Shown here: in pieces, positions 8,378 to 17,456 of the stretch
Numbering within the stretch: the stretch's first letter is position 1
Layout of the letters: the number at the start of each line of letters is the position of its first letter
DNA from: Litchfieldia alkalitelluris
GTDB taxonomy: Bacteria > Bacillota > Bacilli > Bacillales > Bacillaceae_L
Direction of reading: 5' to 3'
DNA: 64,000 nt
Assembly: GCF_002019645.1 (NCBI RefSeq)
Contig: NZ_KV917374.1
Location: forward strand, 1,205,452 to 1,269,451
Program-made: the position numbers and the translations under genes
Notes under the pieces: model-generated
Seen by the model: the letters and a program-made list of their open reading frames with translations, nothing else
Told to the model about the DNA's origin: nothing
Database searches by the model: none

Positions 8378-8415
8378 AGGGCAGCTTCCGATTAGTTTTG
8401 GGGCTGTCTTTTTTG
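8378..8415 (+). terminator. Intrinsic terminator after the GNAT gene
   Basis: AGGGCAGC (8378-8385) pairs with GCTGTCTT (8403-8410) with two G-U pairs, followed by a run of T. Confidence 0.65.
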
Positions 8416-8454
8416 TGTAAGAAAACTTAATTGTAATTATTTTCAAATTATCTA

Positions 8455-8484
8455 TTGTAAAACGACACAATTGTCGTTTATAAT
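8455..8484 (+). promoter_or_regulatory. Promoter of the MFS-TetR operon
   Basis: TTGTAA (8455-8460) and a perfect TATAAT (8479-8484) are spaced by 18 bases. Two palindromic operators embrace the -10 element. Confidence 0.75.
8463..8476. promoter_or_regulatory. TetR-type operator 1
   Basis: CGACACAATTGTCG is an inverted repeat with 5-bp arms (CGACA / TGTCG). It lies between the -35 and -10 boxes, where a bound repressor would block polymerase. Operator 2 lies 24 bp away, centre to centre. Confidence 0.7.
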
Positions 8485-8486
8485 AA

Positions 8487-8500
8487 CGACAAAGGTGTCG
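8487..8500. promoter_or_regulatory. TetR-type operator 2
   Basis: CGACAAAGGTGTCG has the same arms and 4-base centre layout as operator 1, immediately downstream of the -10 box. The likely ligand protein is the TetR encoded at the end of this operon. Confidence 0.7.
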
Positions 8501-8535
8501 GTAAAACACTTGAACTATATTTGGGGGAATGCAAA

Positions 8536-9819
8536 GTGGAAACGATTCAGACTGAAAAGAGTTTGTTGAAAAATAAACCATACCTATATTTAATTAGTTC
8601 TCAAGTTGTTTCGAGTCTTGGTGATTGGCTTGATATGATTGCTTTAATGGCATTGGTCGCATTAAAATGGGAGGCATCACCAATTGAGATGGCTGGAATA
8701 GGCTTATGTCTATTAGGCCCCATGGCTGTAGCAAGTCCGATTGCTGGCATATTTGCTGATAAATATGACCGCAAGAAGCTCATGATCTTAGCCGATATTA
8801 TTAGATGTATAGTTGTAGTCGGGTTTGTATTTGCGACAGCATTGTGGCAGGTTTATATGTTATTAATCATCAAAAGTTTGTTTGCTGCGTTATTTCTTCC
8901 AGCGAAAAATGGAAAGCTTAAGGAAATTGTTCCAGAATCTCAAATGCAGGCTGCAATGGCTATAAGTGGAGTTGTTGATAATGGGAGTAAAATTGTCGGG
9001 CCCTTAATTAGTGGTTTGGTGGTTTCCTTAGTCGGGATCCATTGGTCGTTTTATATTGATGCCTTTACATTTATTCTTTCTGGAATATTATTAATTGGTG
9101 TACCCAAAACGACTCATCAGTTAACTAACATAGTTAAAGAGAATGAAGAGAAACAATCTATCTTACAAGAATTAAAAGAAGGGTTACGTGTAGTGAGGAA
9201 CATCCCTTTTCTATTTGCTGGATTACTCGTTTTTAGCTTGGCCTTACTGGTGATTCAAATTGCTGATACACAAATTATGGTTTTGTTACGTCAAATAGAT
9301 GCTGATCCTACAAGTATAGTAGGCTATGCAGTTGCTGCAAACGGAATTGGAATGCTATTAATGTCAATCATCTTAAGTAAGAAAAAGATACATTCAATGG
9401 CTATATATATAGGGACGGGGACGGTAATCGTCGGAGTCTGCTTTGCTTCTATAGTATGGTTTTTAACCCTTTCAACTAGCCTGATGATGATTCTAATCCC
9501 AACCGTCTTTTTTTTAGCAGGACTTGGGGCAGCGGCAATCTTTATCCCATTTCAAATTAGTGCTCAACTAGGAACTCCTGTTCAATATACAGGACGGGTA
9601 TTTGGTACAATAAGTAGTATAACAACAATTGCAGCACTAATTGGGATGGTGAGTGGTGGGGTGTTGGCTGAAATATTCGGAGTAAATATGGCATTTATTC
9701 TTTCAGGTAGTTTATTAGTTATAGTTGGAATAGGTGTACTGCTCAAAAGAACAAGACTGGAAAGTAGGGGGAAAATTGCCGAAAGTAAGCGAGGAATACA
9801 AGGAGAAACGTCGGCTTGA
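8536..9819 (+). CDS. MFS transporter (probable drug/metabolite exporter)
   Basis: A 427-residue, 12-helix major facilitator of the MFS_3 / enterobactin-exporter-like type: the N-terminal GDWLDMIAL helix and the loop-2 signature GIFADKYDRKKLM (about residues 71-83) are clear. The start is GTG 8536, eight bases after GGGGGA. The tail of the gene overlaps the start of a TetR regulator, so both come from one transcript controlled by the operators at 8463-8500. An efflux role with ligand-induced derepression is the usual logic of such pairs; the substrate is unknown. Confidence 0.85.
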   Translation: METIQTEKSLLKNKPYLYLISSQVVSSLGDWLDMIALMALVALKWEASPIEMAGIGLCLLGPMAVASPIAGIFADKYDRKKLMILADIIRCIVVVGFVFATALWQVYMLLIIKSLFAALFLPAKNGKLKEIVPESQMQAAMAISGVVDNGSKIVGPLISGLVVSLVGIHWSFYIDAFTFILSGILLIGVPKTTHQLTNIVKENEEKQSILQELKEGLRVVRNIPFLFAGLLVFSLALLVIQIADTQIMVLLRQIDADPTSIVGYAVAANGIGMLLMSIILSKKKIHSMAIYIGTGTVIVGVCFASIVWFLTLSTSLMMILIPTVFFLAGLGAAAIFIPFQISAQLGTPVQYTGRVFGTISSITTIAALIGMVSGGVLAEIFGVNMAFILSGSLLVIVGIGVLLKRTRLESRGKIAESKRGIQGETSA

Positions 9820-10399
9820 AATACTTGAAATAGCCGAAAAGACTTTTATTGATAAGGGTTTTTCTGAGACAACAATGACAGATATTGTCAATGCTACTGG
9901 TTTAAGTAGGGGTGGATTATATCACTATTTTTCTAATACAGATGAACTATATCAAGCCATTATTCATGAAAAGGATAAAACAGCAGGTGCATTTTTTCAC
10001 CAATTAGTGAATGACTTTGATACAGCTTGGGAAGGAATTGAACATTACTTAATCCAAGCAGAGCGAGCATTACTAAATAATCAATCCAGCTTTGCTTCAG
10101 TGAATCTTGAATACTTTATCGTAGGAAGAAGTGAACTAGGAAGAAAAGAGTTTATTAGCAAGAGATATGCAAAAGGAATCCAGTGGCTAGTGGAACTCCT
10201 ATCAAAAGGTGTTAGGAGAGGAGAATTTACGCCAATCCAGCCTCTAGAAGCAATTGCCATTTACTTACTTAATATCATTGACTCTATTCATATCCAATTA
10301 CTTGTTATCAATGTTGAAGATTCAAAAGTTCCTGAACAATTTGAAGGTGTGAGAATCTATCTGAAACATGCACTAGGTTACAAGGAACTGGGGAATTAA
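9776..10399 (+). CDS. TetR/AcrR-family repressor, autoregulating the MFS operon
   Basis: A 207-residue regulator. Its N-terminal helix-turn-helix (TMTDIVNATGLSRGGLYHYF, about residues 29-48) is typical of TetR/AcrR; the C-terminal ligand/dimer domain is all-helical and variable. The start is TTG 9776, just after TAGGGGG; it overlaps the MFS gene by 44 bases, which suggests translational coupling. Its predicted targets are the paired CGACA-n4-TGTCG palindromes around the operon promoter. The inducer is unknown. Confidence 0.85.
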   Translation: MPKVSEEYKEKRRLEILEIAEKTFIDKGFSETTMTDIVNATGLSRGGLYHYFSNTDELYQAIIHEKDKTAGAFFHQLVNDFDTAWEGIEHYLIQAERALLNNQSSFASVNLEYFIVGRSELGRKEFISKRYAKGIQWLVELLSKGVRRGEFTPIQPLEAIAIYLLNIIDSIHIQLLVINVEDSKVPEQFEGVRIYLKHALGYKELGN

Positions 10400-10422
10400 T
10401 ATACATGTAGCTAAAAGGAAAT

Positions 10423-10605
10423 GTGGAATGAGAAAGGGAATCGGACATCGGCTTTGATTCCTTTGCTTGGGCATTTGGTATGAAAAGGGAATGGAGCACC
10501 GCCGAAGGAGCCAAAAGCGATGACGAGGCTCCCGGACGTCCGCGGTATTCCACGACTGAAATGCAGCGATTGCAACTCCATTACCTAGGTTATTTTCAGG
10601 GTAAC
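10423..10605 (+). repeat. GC-rich dispersed intergenic repeat, copy B (diverged)
   Basis: This fills most of the 407-base gap between the TetR gene and the carboxypeptidase. The 5' block GTGGAATGAG, the central GACGAGGCTCCCGG and the 3' blocks TGCAGCGATTG and CTAGGTTATTTTCAGG align in order with copy A, with an extra insertion in the 5' half. The remaining 10606-10806 holds only an AT-rich leader; no gene was seen. Confidence 0.65.
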
Positions 10606-10806
10606 AAAATACACATCTCTTAATATCAAAATGATTTTCCGCGTTTCTCATAAAAAACTAATTGTCATTCGATAACAGAAATTTTCTATAGGTGCTATTT
10701 CATTTTTCTGCTAAAATACGGTTAGACATATCTTATTTTATTCGTATAGTTTAAAAAAGGGATGTCTACAATTAACAACATAAGAAAAATCGGTTGGAGA
10801 ATGAAA

Positions 10807-11985
10807 ATGAAATTACTTTTAATAATACTTCAAGTAATCCTAATAGTAATTATATTACCTGTTCACTCTTTTGCAGAGAGTACCGCACCTAAACACCCCG
10901 CTATTCAGAGCGAAACAGCTGTATTAATTGATGCTGTAAGCGGAGCTATTTTGTATGAGCAAGATAGCGAAAAAGTGATGTATCCTGCTAGTTTAACAAA
11001 GATTGTAACAGCAATTATGGCTATCGAATCTGGTCGTTTAGATGAAACTGTTACAGTAAGTAAAAGAGCACGAGAAGTTGACGGGACACGTGTATATTTG
11101 GAAGAAGGAGAACAAGTACCTTTGAAAAAGCTTGTTCAAGGTCTAATGATTAATTCAGGTAATGATGCTGGTGTTGCAATTGCTGAGCATCTAGGTGGAA
11201 GCGTAGAAGGCTTTGCTGAAATGATGAATACATTTGTTGAAAATAAAGTCGGTGTCAAGGATACGAATTTTGAAAATCCCCATGGATTATTCGGTGAAAA
11301 CCATTATAGCACTGCCTACGATTTTGCTTTAATCACAAAGTATGCCATTAAAGATCCTACCTTCAGAGAAATTATGGGAACAAGTGAATTAAAATGGGTT
11401 GGTGAGAGCTGGGATACCACCATATATAACCATCACTGGATGTTAAGAGAGTGGCCATATGAAGGAATTATTGGTGGGAAAAACGGATATATCAACCAAT
11501 CTGGCCATACATTAGTGACTGCGGCTCAAAGAGAAGACCTTACATTAATTGCAGTAGTCTTAAATGCAACTACAAAACGAATGATGTACAATGATACAGA
11601 AAAATTATTTGACTTCGGGTTTGAACATTTTGAAACTGGTGAACTCATAGCTCCTCAAGAGTTCAAAGTAGATTCTATTGTTTACCATCTTAAAGAGAAT
11701 CTATATTTTACGAAGATGCTTAAGGAGAATGTAAGACAAGAGGTTAGTCAAAGTGGTGAATTAACCATTTATGGCGAAGACGACAGAGTAATTGCGAATC
11801 ACACACTAATCAACCCATTAGAGGAAATCGATAAATCCACAATAGTAGAGTCAACAATTCCATTAGGTGACGTCTATACTGAAGAGAAAAATAATGATTC
11901 AGCAGTAAGTTATATTCTATTATTGGTTCTCTTTTTCATCATTACCTCATTTTTATATCTTAAAAAAAGACGTAGAAAAACCTAG
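10807..11985 (+). CDS. D-alanyl-D-alanine carboxypeptidase (DacF-like, S11 family)
   Basis: A 392-residue secreted penicillin-binding protein that trims the terminal D-Ala of peptidoglycan stem peptides. It has a signal peptide (residues 1-23), the S-x-x-K active site (PASLTK, S62 and K65), the second motif SGN (in INSGNDAG), and a third box reading KNG (GGKNGYINQSG) rather than KTG. A C-terminal beta domain and a final transmembrane helix with a basic tail (KKRRRKT) anchor it. ATG 10807 is six bases after GGAGA; ATG 10801 and 10762 are alternatives with poorer spacing. It resembles sporulation and vegetative DacF/DacB proteins; which one cannot be decided here. Confidence 0.85.
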   Translation: MKLLLIILQVILIVIILPVHSFAESTAPKHPAIQSETAVLIDAVSGAILYEQDSEKVMYPASLTKIVTAIMAIESGRLDETVTVSKRAREVDGTRVYLEEGEQVPLKKLVQGLMINSGNDAGVAIAEHLGGSVEGFAEMMNTFVENKVGVKDTNFENPHGLFGENHYSTAYDFALITKYAIKDPTFREIMGTSELKWVGESWDTTIYNHHWMLREWPYEGIIGGKNGYINQSGHTLVTAAQREDLTLIAVVLNATTKRMMYNDTEKLFDFGFEHFETGELIAPQEFKVDSIVYHLKENLYFTKMLKENVRQEVSQSGELTIYGEDDRVIANHTLINPLEEIDKSTIVESTIPLGDVYTEEKNNDSAVSYILLLVLFFIITSFLYLKKRRRKT

Positions 11986-12006
11986 TCCAAACGACTAGGT
12001 TTTTTA
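11979..12006. terminator. Bidirectional intrinsic terminator
   Basis: AACCTAGT / ACTAGGTT form a perfect 8-bp stem with a 7-base loop and T runs on both strands, between the convergent carboxypeptidase and ykoT-like genes. Confidence 0.85.
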
Positions 12007-12007
12007 T

Positions 12008-13021
12008 TCAGCCTTTTGTAAATGAAAATAAGCTAGTGTCATCATTACTTTCTACTTTATTCCGAAAACCCAAGTTATAGGTATCAATCTCAACAATATA
12101 TCTAGGCCGCTGCTTCGTTTCTTTATAAATTTTCCCGATATATTCGCCAATTAAACCAACAGCAATCAGCTGTAAACCCCCAATAAGCCAAATTGATGTG
12201 ATTAAAGAGGTCCAACCAGTTGTCGTATTGCCACTAAATTTTAAAAGTAAAAAATAGACTCCAAACATAAGGCTTACAAAAAATGAAGCAAAGCCTATAA
12301 GTGAAACAAATCGGATCGGGGTGACGCTAAAGGATGTAACTCCATCAATCGCAAAGGAAACCATCTTTTTTAATGGGTATTTTGTTTCCCCAGCTAGACG
12401 CTCTTTCCGGTCATAAAAAACCTTTGTCGTCTGAAATCCGATCAGAGGGACAATTCCTCTTAAGAATAAGTTGATTTCATTAAATCTTTCAAGTTCCTCG
12501 ATTGCTCGTTTACTAAGTAATCGAAAATCTGCATGATTATATACAATATTTACGCCTAATTTTTTCATGATTTTATAAAACCCCTGTGCTGTATGCTTCT
12601 TAAAAAATGTATCTGTCTTTCTCTCATTTCTAACACCTAGAACCACTTCATAGCCTTCACGAAACTTTAGAATGAAATCCCTGATAACATCGATATCATC
12701 CTGTAAATCAGCGTCAATTGAAACAACACAATCCGACTGACTTTTTGCTGAAAATAAACCAGCAAGCAGTGCACTTTGATGTCCAGAGTTTCTAGAGAGT
12801 TTAATCCCCTTTATACGTCGGTCGTTCAACCCTGTTTGGTAAATAATTTTCCAGGTTTGATCTGTACTTCCATCATCGACAAAAAGTAATTTACTATGTT
12901 TTGAAACTAATGATTGATTCTCTAGTCTTTCAAGTAGATTTAGTAACTGTTTAATGGTTTCTGGTAAGACCTCTTCTTCATTAAAACAAGGCACGACAAT
13001 CGTTAAAATAGGCTCGTTCAT
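12008..13021 (-). CDS. ykoT: Family 2 glycosyltransferase, undecaprenyl-phosphate type (YkoT-like)
   Basis: A 337-residue membrane GT2. The N-terminal GT-A domain has VVPCFNEEE, LFVDDGSTD and the metal-binding DADLQDD (about residues 100-106), then two C-terminal transmembrane helices (about 230-300) typical of GtrB/CsbB/YkoT enzymes that load a sugar onto undecaprenyl phosphate. TAGGAGG lies eight bases before the ATG. The neighbouring polytopic protein 13239-14927 is YkoS-like, the usual partner pairing: one makes the lipid-linked sugar, the other may transfer it outside the membrane. The symbol rests on similarity to B. subtilis YkoT from memory. Confidence 0.8.
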   Translation of the reverse strand: MNEPILTIVVPCFNEEEVLPETIKQLLNLLERLENQSLVSKHSKLLFVDDGSTDQTWKIIYQTGLNDRRIKGIKLSRNSGHQSALLAGLFSAKSQSDCVVSIDADLQDDIDVIRDFILKFREGYEVVLGVRNERKTDTFFKKHTAQGFYKIMKKLGVNIVYNHADFRLLSKRAIEELERFNEINLFLRGIVPLIGFQTTKVFYDRKERLAGETKYPLKKMVSFAIDGVTSFSVTPIRFVSLIGFASFFVSLMFGVYFLLLKFSGNTTTGWTSLITSIWLIGGLQLIAVGLIGEYIGKIYKETKQRPRYIVEIDTYNLGFRNKVESNDDTSLFSFTKG

Positions 13022-13062
13022 TCCTTCATCCTCCTAAGGTTGTCCGTTTTTCTTAGAGGCTA

Positions 13063-13085
13063 TTTTCGTAAACTTTGTTGCTTTT
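13063..13085 (+). repeat. Short dispersed motif, copy 1
   Basis: The motif TTTTCGTAAACTTTGTTGCT with flanking bases lies in the 217-base gap between the two ykoST-like genes. It recurs with 22 of 23 matches at 52303-52325 and in weaker form near 49625. Confidence 0.6.
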
Positions 13086-13238
13086 AAAGGTCTTTTATAA
13101 TCACTATGAACTTGATAGAGTGGCATCTTTTCTTCCTAAATGATAACCATAATATCAAGTGAAATAGTGTATCCTACCAAAAAAGGTCAATTAGCAACCA
13201 TCTTTCAGAAATGAGCCTTCTTAGATGATGATTTTGGG

Positions 13239-14927
13239 CTATAAGTTCACTTTGTACAGATAAATCTTCCATGCAGATTCTTTTGCTTCGAATGTTCTTT
13301 CTAGCTCCAAGTGATTTTCTTCATTATTCAAAATAGGTAAAGAAGAAAGGATATACCGTCCCCCTAAATCATAAAAAGCTTGTGTATTGAGATTTAGCGA
13401 TTTTATCTCTCGTTTTGAGTTCTTTTTGAACATATAGTGTTTTCCAAGTTCATCAACAAAGATATAGCAGCGTCCACCCCACTCATCAAAATACTGCTTT
13501 AGCTTTTTATTACCTTCGATTTCATGCTCGATGATTTCTCGAAATTGATATTTGTATGTTAGCGGATAGAAATTGTTATAAGTATCAAGAGTATAAAACC
13601 CGTTATATTGTGAGATCGCAGGGTGCAAGCCAATACTAGCAACTCGGTATTCATGTTCGGGTAATCCAATAAACTGCTTAATTTCGGTAAACTGTTCTTC
13701 TGCATAAAATTCTTTGAAGGATGGCTTTTTATGATAATAAATTTCTTCATTAAATCCACATAAAATAAGAATTTGAGCAGTGATGAGAAAGATGCCGGTT
13801 CTTCTCCATGAAATCCCAAGATTCATTAGAATTTTTAAGGAAAGTGCAAATAATACATAAATCACTAAAGGGCGCAAAAAGTGATAGCGAGCAAAATTAA
13901 AGGTATCTAAAAAGTGAAACCGCTCAGTTAATGGTACCCAGCCTTTGTAAAACCAAAAAGCATACCAAGTGGATAATGCTAGGTTTAATATATGTAAAAA
14001 GATGAACGGTTTCTCATGTCTCAACTGTTTCTTCACGATCACGTAATATAAAGCAAATAAAGAGACTGGAAGAATAATTAGCCCATGTACTGTCATCACA
14101 TGGGTATGACCTAGTACATAATTTTTAAAAGTTAAACGAATGGATCTCCAAAGCGATAACCTAGCATGAAAATATTCATCTCGACTATTTGGAATATGAT
14201 CAAATAGAAATGAATATACAAGCCGATATTCTACTCCAAAAAAGATGATGGTCATAAAAACGATAGAAAGGAAAAACCGCACATTCCATCCCTTACCACG
14301 GATTACATCAACTAACCAAAACACACCCATCGCACTCAAAAAAAAGAAAAATCCTAAAACAATACTTGCGTATAAAGGAATTAAAGCGAGCGTTAACCAA
14401 TTTATGATGGATTTCTCACCGGATCGAATATTTAAAAAAGCCCAAAGTGCAAGGGGCATACCAAGAGTGCTAAGCATTCCAGAGGGCCAAAAAGGGGTAA
14501 GTGCAAAAGCTAGCGAAACACCCACTCGAATCCAAGCTAAATCAGGAGCCTGTATGAAATGCTTTCTTAGTAAGAGATACATTCCTAGAAAGGCAATGAA
14601 TCTAGTGATTAGTTGGCTTAGTCCATATGCCATCATAGGTTCAAATAGGGCATGAAGCATAACAATCCCACTGATTTCTGTTCCAAATGCATTTCGGGAC
14701 AGATTGCCGTTAATCACCTGAGGAATGGTTGCTGTCACTGGACCAAACAACTGACCGCTATTTTTCAACACTTGATACCAGGCGATATTTGAGTCGAGAT
14801 TATCATGTACTCGAAGATGTGCATTTTCTCCCAAGATAAAGTAAGGGGAAACGAAAAGTAAAATAAAAATAAATGCAAAAAAGAGTAATTTTTGTTCAAA
14901 ATGATCGATTTGTTTTCGTTGATACAA
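13239..14927 (-). CDS. ykoS: Polytopic membrane protein, DUF6044 / YkoS-like
   Basis: A 562-residue protein with about ten to twelve transmembrane helices and an extracytoplasmic C-terminal domain (about residues 400-562), an arrangement like GT-C glycosyltransferases. The N-terminal loop contains RVHDNLDSNIAWY, with acidic residues placed as in GT-C catalytic loops, but activity is inferred. The start is TTG 14927 with GGAGG about nine bases upstream. It precedes the YkoT-like gene in the same direction, 217 bases away. Together they probably decorate an envelope glycan. Family name from memory of YkoS. Confidence 0.7.
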   Translation of the reverse strand: MYQRKQIDHFEQKLLFFAFIFILLFVSPYFILGENAHLRVHDNLDSNIAWYQVLKNSGQLFGPVTATIPQVINGNLSRNAFGTEISGIVMLHALFEPMMAYGLSQLITRFIAFLGMYLLLRKHFIQAPDLAWIRVGVSLAFALTPFWPSGMLSTLGMPLALWAFLNIRSGEKSIINWLTLALIPLYASIVLGFFFFLSAMGVFWLVDVIRGKGWNVRFFLSIVFMTIIFFGVEYRLVYSFLFDHIPNSRDEYFHARLSLWRSIRLTFKNYVLGHTHVMTVHGLIILPVSLFALYYVIVKKQLRHEKPFIFLHILNLALSTWYAFWFYKGWVPLTERFHFLDTFNFARYHFLRPLVIYVLFALSLKILMNLGISWRRTGIFLITAQILILCGFNEEIYYHKKPSFKEFYAEEQFTEIKQFIGLPEHEYRVASIGLHPAISQYNGFYTLDTYNNFYPLTYKYQFREIIEHEIEGNKKLKQYFDEWGGRCYIFVDELGKHYMFKKNSKREIKSLNLNTQAFYDLGGRYILSSLPILNNEENHLELERTFEAKESAWKIYLYKVNL

Positions 14928-14990
14928 GTATAACTGCCTCCATATCTTACATTTTGAATGGTATTAGTTTTTTTAAAAATAGGGTAAAGC

Positions 14991-15008
14991 AGGACGAAGA
15001 ATCGTCCT
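14991..15008 (-). terminator. Stem-loop after the subtilase gene
   Basis: AGGACGA / TCGTCCT form a 7-bp stem with a 4-base loop; on the minus strand a T-rich but interrupted tract follows. A likely, though weak, terminator for the minus-strand protease gene. Confidence 0.5.
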
Positions 15009-15061
15009 ACTTCTTATTGACACCAAATCATTTGACACCACGGTACCTTTTTATCATCCTT

Positions 15062-16507
15062 TCAAGGATGTGACGCATTTTCTAATGCTCCAGAAATATT
15101 AATTAATCCTTGACCAAAATAGTTATCTTTTCCTTTTGGGCCTAAATCGATAGCAGTTCCTCTAATTATTTCCATTACCTCAGTGTTTTTTAAATCGGGT
15201 TGGACAGAGCGAATTAATCCTGCTAGTGCAGCAACATGAGGTGTGGCCATGGAAGTTCCTGATAGTGCAGCGTACTGGCTATCGATATAAGTACTAGGAA
15301 TTTGAACACCGGGTGCAGTTACGTCAATATAATCTCCATAATTGGAAAATGACGCTTTATCTCCTCTATAATCAACTGCTCCAACGCTTAATACCTCGGA
15401 GTATGCAGCTGGATAGCTCGGTTGATCCGTATTATCATTTCCAGATGCCGCTATCACTACAACATCATGATCATATGCATATCTAACAGCTTCGTGTAAA
15501 AGGTCTGAATCACGATAATTCCCTAAACTCATGTTAATCACATCCGCACCGTTATCTGTTGCCCAAATAATGCCGTTAGCAATGTCAAAAGAAGATCCAT
15601 AACCTTCGTCGCCCATTACTTTTACAGGCATAATAGGATTAAACCATGTAATGCCGGCAATACCTTCTCGATTGTTCGTTTCAGATGCGATTACACCAGC
15701 AACATGTGTCCCATGACCGTTATCATCATCTGCATTATTATCATCTGTGATAACGTTATAGCCTTTCGTTAATCTACTTACAAGGTCAGGATGATCTAAG
15801 TCTACCCCTGTATCTAGAACTGCTATCCTAATGTCTTCTACACCGCGACTGATATTCCAGCCGGATTCCGCTTGAATCATCGGGAGATTCCACTGATACC
15901 GTTGATAAAGGAGATCATTGGGACCATCTAATAACGCTTCATTTTGTTGATTTTGAATTAAAATGAAATTCGGCTCAACAATATGGACATCTGCTCTTTT
16001 TGAAAAATATGCTTGAAGTTCAGATGTACTAAGCGAGTTTGATTCAAAGATCACGGAATAGTTAAACTTCTTTAACAGTCTTCCATCTATCTCTTTCGCA
16101 ATAGATGCAAGCTCTTCTTTAGGGGGAACCTGTTCATCCATAAAGTTGACTACTACCTGTTGTTTCACATAATGACTCTTTTCCGTACCATTATGGTTAA
16201 TGATCGAAATAGATTCATCTGTATTTAGTTCGTCTAAAGTTTCTTGATACAAAAGAATCGAATCAATATCCATGATTCTCGATTGACCTTCATTACCAGG
16301 GATAATTTGTTTTTCACCAGTTACCTGCGGGTGTTTATTTCTCTCTTCATCGTATAAATTGGTTTGACTCATATTGCTTTCACTATAATTATCATAAGTA
16401 GCATGATGATCATTATTTATACGGTTAATAAAAGGAGTTAGCACTAACACAAGAAGCCCTAACACGACAGCAATACTAAATCCGTAGCCACGTTTATTTT
16501 TCATCAT
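15062..16507 (-). CDS. Secreted subtilisin-like serine protease (S8)
   Basis: A 481-residue protease with an N-terminal signal/anchor helix (about residues 8-28), an unstructured segment, an I9-type propeptide (about 115-185, QQVVVNFMDEQ... to HIVEPNF), and a catalytic domain from about 205. The triad is complete: D232 (VLDTGVD), H265 (GHGTHVAG), S419 (SGTSMATPHVA), with the oxyanion N357 (ASGN). It would be exported and matured by removal of the propeptide. GAGGTGA precedes two adjacent ATG codons. It is a single gene between ykoST and a divergent DUF2512 gene. Substrate specificity is unknown. Confidence 0.92.
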   Translation of the reverse strand: MMKNKRGYGFSIAVVLGLLVLVLTPFINRINNDHHATYDNYSESNMSQTNLYDEERNKHPQVTGEKQIIPGNEGQSRIMDIDSILLYQETLDELNTDESISIINHNGTEKSHYVKQQVVVNFMDEQVPPKEELASIAKEIDGRLLKKFNYSVIFESNSLSTSELQAYFSKRADVHIVEPNFILIQNQQNEALLDGPNDLLYQRYQWNLPMIQAESGWNISRGVEDIRIAVLDTGVDLDHPDLVSRLTKGYNVITDDNNADDDNGHGTHVAGVIASETNNREGIAGITWFNPIMPVKVMGDEGYGSSFDIANGIIWATDNGADVINMSLGNYRDSDLLHEAVRYAYDHDVVVIAASGNDNTDQPSYPAAYSEVLSVGAVDYRGDKASFSNYGDYIDVTAPGVQIPSTYIDSQYAALSGTSMATPHVAALAGLIRSVQPDLKNTEVMEIIRGTAIDLGPKGKDNYFGQGLINISGALENASHP

Positions 16508-16669
16508 TGTTCACCTCAGGTTCTATAATCTATTGGTATGTTTTAGTATGAGGAGAACTTAAGAAAATCATGCTTTGTTCCAAAAAGATGAGTTTCCAAT
16601 TTTTTCAGTTTTTATTTTAAGGTAAATAGTAAAAAATAGATAAGACTTGAATCTAAGGAGTGAAGTGAT

Positions 16670-17173
16670 TTGAAACATTTAAAAGCCTTAGGAATTAAAT
16701 TTATTGTCATTTCAATCGTTTTGTTGTCTGTTTTAACGATATTCTCAAATGCGACAATAGGTGGGGTATTAGTCATTTCAGCAATGGTAACTGGGGTATC
16801 TTATATCATTGGTGATTTGTTTATCTTACCAAGACTTGGAAATATGATTGCAACTATTGCTGATTTTGGTTTGGCTTTTGCATCTGTATGGATTTTAAGT
16901 GCGATTTTTATTGGAACAGCCTTTCCGATACTCACAGCGTCTGTTTTCGCAGCTATATTCATCTCTTTAGGAGAAGCCTTGTTCCATGCATATATGCAAA
17001 GCAGAGTTTTGAATGAGGAAAATAATAACGACAATATTAAATTGCATGAAGATTTAAGGGAGAAACAAACGCATAATGCGTTTCACCGATATCAAACGGA
17101 ATTTGGAGAAGAAGAAGGGCCAATTCCATTTCATAACGGCCAACAAGATACATCACAAGATAAAGAGGACTAA
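16670..17173 (+). CDS. YndM-like DUF2512 membrane protein
   Basis: A 167-residue protein with four transmembrane helices in residues 8-115 and an acidic, hydrophilic C-terminal tail. The small helix-packed layout and the GDLFILPRLGN motif match the YndM/DUF2512 family found in spore formers; its function is unknown. TTG 16670 follows an AAGGAG site. A strong terminator closes it. It sits just before a germinant receptor operon, recalling the yndM-yndDEF neighbourhood of B. subtilis. Confidence 0.75.
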   Translation: MKHLKALGIKFIVISIVLLSVLTIFSNATIGGVLVISAMVTGVSYIIGDLFILPRLGNMIATIADFGLAFASVWILSAIFIGTAFPILTASVFAAIFISLGEALFHAYMQSRVLNEENNNDNIKLHEDLREKQTHNAFHRYQTEFGEEEGPIPFHNGQQDTSQDKED

Positions 17174-17190
17174 TATCAACAGGTTTCTTT

Positions 17191-17218
17191 AAGACTGTCT
17201 AAGTGACAGTCTTTTTTT
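17191..17218 (+). terminator. Intrinsic terminator after the DUF2512 gene
   Basis: AAGACTGTC / GACAGTCTT form a perfect 9-bp stem with a 5-base loop, followed by seven T residues. Confidence 0.9.
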
Positions 17219-17456
17219 CGTTACAGAAATATTACCAAGTTTATGGAATCTAGCTACAGGCGCTATCGGCTCTCGGTTCTAAGAAAAATTTTCCTAGTTA
17301 GAATAACGCACGTAATAAGTTATAAAGGTGAACATCGAAAATAAATGGTTATAGTGAATTTCGACATTTATAACAAAATTTCTTTATTAATGCATATTTA
17401 CCAATCATTTCAACAATAACTAACATATCTTAGAACTTTAAAAGAGTGGTGTGATA

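Noticed and set aside
10308-10651. Minus-strand frames of 81 and 92 codons
   Set aside because: They run through repeat copy B, overlap each other, and have no credible start signal.
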